Part shown: one piece after another, positions 58,877 to 64,000 of the stretch
Position numbering within the stretch: the stretch's first letter is position 1
Layout of the letters: the number at the start of each line of letters is the position of its first letter
NCBI RefSeq assembly: GCF_014647055.1
Contig: NZ_BMOL01000013.1
Coordinates: 32,877 to 96,876 of the forward strand
DNA: 64,000 nucleotides
Direction: 5' to 3'
Source: Deinococcus aerolatus
GTDB lineage: Bacteria; Deinococcota; Deinococci; Deinococcales; Deinococcaceae
The notes under the pieces: generated by a model
The model's input: only the letters and a program-made list of their open reading frames with translations
Database searches by the model: none
Told to the model about the DNA's origin: nothing
Position numbers and translations under genes: made by a program

Positions 58877-59038
58877 TCAGGGCACCTCTGGAGCAGGGAT
58901 CGCAGGAATATTGGCTTGGACGCCATGCCTGCACCCCCCTCTGCTATGCAGCTCTGCGAGTCCCACCCTCCCCCACGAGGGGGGAAGTGCTAAAAACTCG
59001 TATCAGTCGTCATTTGAGATTGCTGCCGGATAACGCTC

Positions 59039-59072
59039 AGGCCCGGCCCGACATGTACCGGACTGGGCCTGT
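59039..59072. terminator. Hairpin between binding protein and permease genes
   Basis: CAGGCCC (59039-59045) pairs with GGGCCTG (59066-59072). No T-run follows on the minus strand, so it may act in mRNA stability instead of termination. Confidence 0.4.
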
Positions 59073-59084
59073 CGGAGTACGGAT

Positions 59085-60338
59085 TTACTTCCCTTTCTGC
59101 GGGGCGTACCAGCTCGCCAGGTTCTTCTGCACCATGTCGCCGGCCGCCTGCGGGGTCATGGTGCCGTTCAGCAGCTGCGAGGACACGTTCCACAGGTCGT
59201 TCTCGTTATTGGGGTTGGCGTTGCGCGAGAGGATCTGGTATGAACTGCGGAAACTTTTGCCGCACTGGGAGCGCCACTTCAAGAACTCCTGCGCGACCGG
59301 GTCTTGCACCGTGTACTTCACGTTCGCCAGCGGGAAGAAGCCCGGCAGCGCGTTGGCGTACAGGGTGGCAAACGAGTCCGAGGCGACCCAGGTCAGGAAG
59401 GTTCTGGCCGCCGCCTGGTTCTTGCTGGCGGCGTTGATGCCCAGGCCGATGTCGGGATGGTCGTCGATGACGCACTTCTTGCCGGCGACCGAGTAGGGCG
59501 CGAAGGCCCCGATCTCCAGCTTGGGGTTCATCTGCCGGAAGGTGCCGATGTCCCAGCTGCCCGCCGGATAGACGGCGCCGCGCCCCTGCGCGAACATATT
59601 CTGGGCGTCCGGGTAGGCCAGCGCTTGGTAGCCGCGCGGTAGGAAGGGCTTCCAGCGTTCCAGCGCCTGGAAGGCCTGCAGGAAGCCGCCTTTGTTGTAC
59701 TGGGCCGCGCCCGAGAGCAGTCCCTTACGCCCGGTCTCACCGTTCCAGAGCGTCGGCCCGATGTTCTGGTAGCCCATGGTCGCGGACTCCCACTGATCCT
59801 TGGTGCCCATGACGAGTGGTTCGTACTTGCCGCTGGCCTTGATCTTGGTCATGGCCGACAGAAACTGCGCCTCGGTGGTGGGCACGCTCAGGCCGAGTTC
59901 CTTAAAAGCAGTCTTGTTGTAGATAAACCCGTGGATCACCGACGCCATCGGAATGCAGAAGGTCGTCTTGCCGTCGTCGGTCGACCAGGCGGCCTTGGCC
60001 ACCGCGTCGAAGTTGTTCAGCCCAGGGAGGCCGTTCAGGCTGGTCAGACGCTTTGCCGCGAACAGCTCCAGGCTTTTGTCGAAGGGCCGGCAGGTAATCA
60101 GGTCGCCGGCGGTGCCCGCTTTCAGCTTGGCGTCCAGCACGGCGTTGTATTCGGCCGGGGCGCTGGGAGAGAAGACCACGCGGATGTCCGGGTTCTGTTT
60201 CTCGAAGGCCGGGATGATCGAGTCACGCCAGACCTTGAGGTCGTCGTTGCGCCAGCTCTCGATGGTCAGGGTGGTCTTCTGGGCACCGGCGAGACCGGCG
60301 AGTAAGAGCAGCGAGAGGGGAATCAGCGTCCGGTTCAT
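59085..60338 (-). CDS. Sugar ABC transporter substrate-binding protein
   Basis: A 417-aa secreted binding protein with signal peptide (MNRTLIPLSLLLLAGLAGAQ). The mature fold starts KTTLTIESWRNDDLKVW and is family 1 solute-binding. ATG at 60338 has GGAGG upstream. First gene of the second sugar operon. Confidence 0.9.
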   Translation of the reverse strand: MNRTLIPLSLLLLAGLAGAQKTTLTIESWRNDDLKVWRDSIIPAFEKQNPDIRVVFSPSAPAEYNAVLDAKLKAGTAGDLITCRPFDKSLELFAAKRLTSLNGLPGLNNFDAVAKAAWSTDDGKTTFCIPMASVIHGFIYNKTAFKELGLSVPTTEAQFLSAMTKIKASGKYEPLVMGTKDQWESATMGYQNIGPTLWNGETGRKGLLSGAAQYNKGGFLQAFQALERWKPFLPRGYQALAYPDAQNMFAQGRGAVYPAGSWDIGTFRQMNPKLEIGAFAPYSVAGKKCVIDDHPDIGLGINAASKNQAAARTFLTWVASDSFATLYANALPGFFPLANVKYTVQDPVAQEFLKWRSQCGKSFRSSYQILSRNANPNNENDLWNVSSQLLNGTMTPQAAGDMVQKNLASWYAPQKGK

Positions 60339-60417
60339 AGGCGTACCTCCTGCGGGTGAAGCAGAGAAATCGCGGACTGGCGGCACTTGTGGAGCAATTG
60401 TGATGATGTACCGGTCA

Positions 60418-60447
60418 GGTATACTCCCGCCCGTAAAGTAAAGTCAA
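60418..60447 (-). promoter_or_regulatory. Promoter of the second sugar operon
   Basis: TTGACT (60447-60442), 18-bp spacer, TATACC (60423-60418) on the minus strand. CCGGTTCCGGTT direct repeats just upstream of the -35 and an ACCGGT palindrome after the -10 could bind a regulator not encoded nearby. Confidence 0.6.
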
Positions 60448-60599
60448 CCGGAACCGGAGATGCAGCCGGCGCCCCCCTGGACGACCAGCAGGCACCAGTG
60501 AGAGAAATGGGCAGACCAACGCCCCACCGAAGCCGCTGTGCGCGGGCCAGACGGCGGCAGCCTCTCTTCCCCATCATTGGCAAGATAAGGTCGAGTCGT

Positions 60600-60793
60600 C
60601 TGTGATTAGCACCAACTGCCACGGGGTAGCCGCAGTCTGCCGCGTTGGGGATAAACTGGGCGAAATCCTGTTCGGTGAACAGGATGCCGAGTTCGTCGCG
60701 CAGGCGGAGAAAGGACGTACCTTTGGGAAATGCAGTGCGGGCAATGCATGCGGTAGCCGCTGGAATCTCTGGAATTGCGGTGGGACGCAGCAT
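60600..60793 (-). pseudogene. IS1182-like transposase N-terminal fragment
   Basis: Reads MLRPTAIPEIPAATACIART, AFPKGTSFLRLRDELGILFT and EQDFAQFIPN, like the start of DUF772-type transposases. The rest is lost after about 60 residues. Confidence 0.65.
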
Positions 60794-60957
60794 TTCTCGT
60801 TGTGCGCGCTATCCTAGGAATTCGCTAGCAGAATCTGACCTGAGGGTGACCCGGTTTTGGCTCTTCCGTTGATTCCGTGCAGCGGGTCAGCTGGCGGAGT
60901 GAAGTTGCTACGGTTTGGTGGAGGGAGAATTAGGGATGACCGACACTAGAGGTCATC

Positions 60958-61266
60958 ATGCCCAAACAGCGAGAAATCTATTCCCCCGAATTCAAGTGGG
61001 AAGCCGTTCAGCTCGTTAAAACGACCGGTTAGCGCTGTGCCGAGGGCGCGCGCGCCCTCGGGCTTCCCCCTCACTACGTCGTTCGCTGGCGACAGCAGCA
61101 CGAGCAGCAGAACCAAGCTGGACGCCCAGCATTCACTGGGCGCGGCAACGCTGCGCTCAGTGCCCAAGAAGTTTGCTTAAAAGCGCTCGAACGGGAACTG
61201 GAAATCACCCGCCAGGAGCGGGATATCTTAAAAAAGGCGCTTGGCTTCTTCGCCAAACAGTCCTGA
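60958..61266 (+). pseudogene. IS3 OrfA with nonsense codon
   Basis: MPKQREIYSPEFKWEAVQLVKTTG, then TAG at 61030, then RCAEGARALGLPPHYVVRWRQ and a leucine-zipper-like LKALERELEITRQERDILKKALGFFAKQS. A slippery heptamer A AAA AAG at 61230-61236 is in the right phase for -1 frameshifting into OrfB. The TAG (probably from CAG or similar) should abolish OrfA. Confidence 0.8.
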
Positions 61267-62115
61267 CCTTCCAGTTCATTTCTGACCACCGGCACGAGTT
61301 CGCGGTCGACCGGATGTGCCAGGTCTTGGAAGTCAGTCTGAGCGGGTATTACGCCTGGCGGGGAAGGCCGAACAGTACGCGGTGTCAGGAGGATGCCATG
61401 CTGACTGACAAAATGGGGTTCTGCTTTGCCCGGAGCCGGGGAACCTATGGCACCCTGCGGCTCAAGGCCGACCTTGCGGAAGAGGACGGGCTGCAGGTCA
61501 GTCGCCGCCGAATTGGGCGGCTGATGGGTTCAGCGAACCTCAGGGTTCGCTGTAAGCGGAAATTCCGTACCACGACGCAATCGAAGCATTCCTCTTCGGT
61601 GGCCGAGAACATCCTGAACCGTGAGTTTCAGGCCTCTGCTCCCAACCAGAAATGGGTTACGGACATCACGTATCTGCCGTGTACGGATGGCTGGCTCTAC
61701 CTGGCGACAGTCATGGATCTGTACTCGCGAAAAATTGTGGGGTGGGCTATGCATGAACGCCTGGAAACCGTGTTGGTCGCGGCGGCCCTACAGAGGGCCC
61801 TGCATCGACGCAGACCAGGAGCGGGTCTGCTACACCACTCGAATAGGGGCAGCCAATACGCCAGTGCAGCGTACCGGCAGGCCTTGCAGCGCCTGGAGGC
61901 CGTACAGAGCATGAGTCGGAAGGGGGACTGTTGGGACAACAGCGTGCAGGAGAGCTTTTTCGCGACGCTTAAAACGGAGTTGGAACTGAGCAGGGCGCGA
62001 AGAAATCGCGCCCAGACGAGGACAGAGGTGTTCGAGTGGATTGAAATTTTCTACAACCGTGACTCGCTGTCACTCATCCCTGGGCTACCGGTCGCCGGTG
62101 GCTTTCGAGGAATAA
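61237..62115 (+). pseudogene. IS3 OrfB transposase, damaged
   Basis: DDE-type integrase core with TDITYLPC, HHSNRGSQYAS and WDNSVQESFFATLKTEL. The second Asp of the catalytic triad (normally HHSDRGSQY) is Asn. Near 62065 the phase changes: SSLGYRSPVAFEE, the usual C-terminus, is found one frame over and ends at TAA 62113-62115. Inactive by two lesions. Confidence 0.8.
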
Positions 62116-62159
62116 CCCGCCATCCCGAACTAAGCCTCCACTGTAGTGTTGCAATTTCA

Positions 62160-62355
62160 ATGGTGTAGCCATTCGGGAACTTCCCGTGCCCCACCCCGTG
62201 GAGAACGTTCAAGTCATCTCGACCGCCCGGTGCAACAATTTGGCCGAGCAGTCCCATCGCCCCACATAGCGACAAGAGCGGCAACAGCGGGGATTCAGGC
62301 CGCCTGCCTTTAGGAACCTCCGCCGGACCTCAGTCTCCAACAACTTGCAACAACC
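62160..62355 (+). pseudogene. IS6 fragment with right inverted repeat
   Basis: Encodes AIRELPVPHPVENVQVISTARC, NNLAEQSHRPT, a TAG stop, then RQERQQRGFR, related to the element at 54 kb but in the opposite orientation. The end AACAACTTGCAACAACC (62339-62355) differs by one base from the IS6 inverted repeat. Confidence 0.75.
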
Positions 62356-62364
62356 TCTCTGGAC

Positions 62365-63129
62365 TCAGGATTGCTGCCGACACAACTGGCGAATCTCTGC
62401 AGCCAAGCGTGGGTGAACGCTGGCATGGTCTTCCAGCCAGGTCAGGATGCAGAGGGCTGAAGCCTCATTGTTCTGGTAGCCCTGCATCATCCCCGGCAGG
62501 CGGGCAGCCATTTCGGGAAAACGGCCCTCAAAGCGTCGCTCTGGCATAAAGGGATCGGCGCCGCCCTGTTCGGCACCGTGCAGCGCAGCCAGTGCCAAGA
62601 CCCGGTCAACGGCGTAGCTCTGGATAAAGCGGGTGGCGGTCAGCCGTTCTCCCCGTGCTTCCCGGTGCAGGCCCACCAGGAGGTTGGTCAGCGCCTCGTT
62701 GGTGTGCCACTCCGGCGAGGGCGCTGGGGACGTGGCCCGAACACAGGAGGACGCCGACAGGTTGGGAACATCCTCTCTTTTCCAGACCACCCGCCCCGCG
62801 GTGTAGGCAATGTGGGGCAGTTCGCTCAGTTCAAAGACGGCGTACTCGGCAAAAATTCCGTCGTCAAACAGGAGTTTGCACCCATCTGGCGTGTTGTAAA
62901 AGCTGAAAGCGACAGGGTGCGCGTGTTCCAGCCAATCCAGGGCGGCCAGATACTTTGGCTTGGCTCCAGGGGCGACCAGAACAAAAAAGTCCAGATCGGA
63001 ATGTTGATCAAGGCGATGGGTCTCCAGGCCAACAGAACCAAGCGCCAGCAGCGCAAGAGCGTCCTCACGCTCCCGTAGACTGGAGGCCAGCGCATCGAGG
63101 CGAGTGAGCAGTTGAACAGGACTGGGCAT
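62365..63129 (-). CDS. Nucleotidyltransferase-domain protein
   Basis: A 254-aa protein with an aminoglycoside nucleotidyltransferase-like head: LALGSVGLETHRLDQHSDLDFFVLV contains GS...DxD-type metal ligands (SDLDFF). The rest is helical (EALTNLLVGLHREARGERL, TRFIQSYAVDRVLALAALHG). It could modify an aminoglycoside or another substrate. ATG 63129 is chosen; GTG 63141 is an alternative. It sits between IS fragments. Confidence 0.7.
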   Translation of the reverse strand: MPSPVQLLTRLDALASSLREREDALALLALGSVGLETHRLDQHSDLDFFVLVAPGAKPKYLAALDWLEHAHPVAFSFYNTPDGCKLLFDDGIFAEYAVFELSELPHIAYTAGRVVWKREDVPNLSASSCVRATSPAPSPEWHTNEALTNLLVGLHREARGERLTATRFIQSYAVDRVLALAALHGAEQGGADPFMPERRFEGRFPEMAARLPGMMQGYQNNEASALCILTWLEDHASVHPRLAAEIRQLCRQQS

Positions 63130-63343
63130 CAGGGGATTCACTGTACTGGATGGTGTTCGCCGTAGTTGGTGCAGGATCGCGGGATAAACACCGTTTGGGG
63201 CGGTGTTGAGCTTATGTTTGGGTTATGTTGCCTTAGTGATCTGATTCAGAGGAATGTTGGGAGAGGGAGGCGTTCACTTGGAGTGGAGGTGATGATGGCT
63301 TCGAATAAAAAGCTATAGGAATGAGGGCATTAAACAGACACGC

Positions 63344-64000
63344 TTGACGGCCCCCCTGGCGCACGATGCCGAAGACTTCTGGCAGGTGTACACCGCGAGC
63401 ACCTGTGCCGTGGAACGGTGCAGGGCGCAATTCTTCGCGCTGCTCGCCGAAGGGCGGCGGCCGAGCGAGGTCTTGCACATCACCCGGTACAGTCAGTTCA
63501 CCGCCTATGAACTCATGGCGAGGTATCGCGAGTTGGGTCTGGCGGGGCTGCGTGATGGGCGGCAAAACAACCGGGGCGCACCACGCGTGTTGACTGCAGA
63601 GCAGCAGCAAGAAGCTTGCTGCTCGATTGCAAGCGGACTTTGAACAGGGCATCGTGTGGTCGGGTAAAGACGTACAGACGTGGGTGCTCGAACAGTGTGG
63701 CAAGACGGTGTACCTGGGCCGCACCTATGAATTTATGCGGGCAGCGGGGTTCTCCCCGCAAAAACCCCGGCCCCGTCACGTGAACGGTAATGAAACGGTC
63801 AAAGCCGACTTCAAAGCAAAGGGCTAACGGAGACGCTCCGCACGGCGGAGCGTCTCCATCCTCGGGTGTCGCTGTGGTACCTGGACGAACATCGACTGGG
63901 CTCAAGCCGATTCGCCGAAGGGTCTGGGCGCCTACGGGTCATACGGGCTCCAATTGAATCGTTTGCAAAACGATGAAAATCCGAGCGAAGCGAGAACGAG
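63344..64000 (+). pseudogene. IS630-family transposase remnant (runs to window edge)
   Basis: 63344-63600 reads an HTH-like region (RRPSEVLHITRYSQFTAYELMAR, then LAGLRDGRQNNRGAPRVLT). After a frame change, 63627-63827 continues (WSGKDVQTWVLEQCGKTVYLGR). The DDE part begins WYLDEHRLG near 63870 and loses phase by one base at GGGCTC (63899-63904). Several lesions make it inactive. Confidence 0.7.

Larger units (their letters stand above)
60900..62159 (+). mobile_element. IS3-family insertion element (about 1260 bp)
   Basis: Imperfect inverted ends: TGAAGTTGCTAC at 60900 and, inverted, TGAAATTGCAAC ending at 62159; both continue with GTGGAGG and GGGATG. It contains orfA and orfB. No matching 3-bp direct repeat was seen. 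It joins directly onto an IS6 fragment at 62160. Confidence 0.8.

Noticed and set aside
63774..63786. CGTCACGTGAACG, similar to the parS core
   Set aside because: Symmetry fails after four to five bases per arm, and it lies in a transposase remnant.

Overview
The window looks like part of a secondary replicon (megaplasmid or second chromosome) of a Deinococcus-type bacterium. The sequence is GC-rich and carries a plasmid-style ParA/ParB pair, an iteron-bound RepA initiator, and many genes whose start codon lies 5-8 nt after a TANNNT -10 box with no leader. That leaderless promoter layout is common in Deinococcus. The genus call is inferred from gene content and promoters, not from a marker gene.

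Layout: 1-1.1 kb holds parB (cut by the window edge), parA and a 28-bp palindrome that is a candidate parS. 1.3-11.7 kb is a polyol/sugar operon on the minus strand (binding protein, two permeases, small P-loop kinase, mannitol-type and sorbitol-type dehydrogenases, an SDR, a GH1 glycosidase) with a divergent LacI regulator. 11.8-17.6 kb on the plus strand has a MerR-like regulator, a VWA protein, a GH15 hydrolase, an FtsX/MacB-type permease and a CrtO-like acyltransferase. 17.6-22 kb is a type III polyketide synthase operon with methyltransferase, flavin hydroxylase and glycosyltransferase. 22.7-27.6 kb has an MFS transporter and a branched-chain amino acid ABC transporter with a fused permease-ATPase.

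27.8-30.1 kb is the replication origin: AT-rich stretch, eleven direct iterons with about 33-bp phasing, repA, one inverted iteron and a second candidate parS. 30.2-34.4 kb has a MerR regulator, quinone oxidoreductase, acyl-CoA dehydrogenase and hydrolase. 34.6-36.5 kb has a lipoprotein and another hydrolase. 36.7-41.3 kb is a metal island (ZIP transporter, secreted cupredoxin-like protein, multicopper oxidase) bracketed by IS3 and IS4 remnants. 41.5-45.5 kb is a large SARP/STAND-like regulator divergent from two small secreted proteins. 45.5-51.8 kb has nagA, a flavin oxidoreductase, a ROK kinase, kynU-kynA and a DUF302 protein.

52-55.1 kb is a decayed zone: IS5 and IS6 remnants, an NTF2-like gene with a nonsense codon, and an HsdR_N-like gene cut by IS6. 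55.1-60.3 kb is a second sugar ABC operon (binding protein, two permeases, two Gfo/Idh/MocA oxidoreductases). 60.6-64 kb is dominated by broken IS elements (IS1182-like, IS3, IS6, IS630) around one nucleotidyltransferase-like gene.

Neither sugar ABC system encodes an ATPase, so both probably share one encoded elsewhere. The best candidates for something new are the two-class iteron origin with linked parS sites, and the type III PKS cluster with lipid-tailoring glycosyl- and acyltransferases. I found no CRISPR array, rRNA or tRNA.
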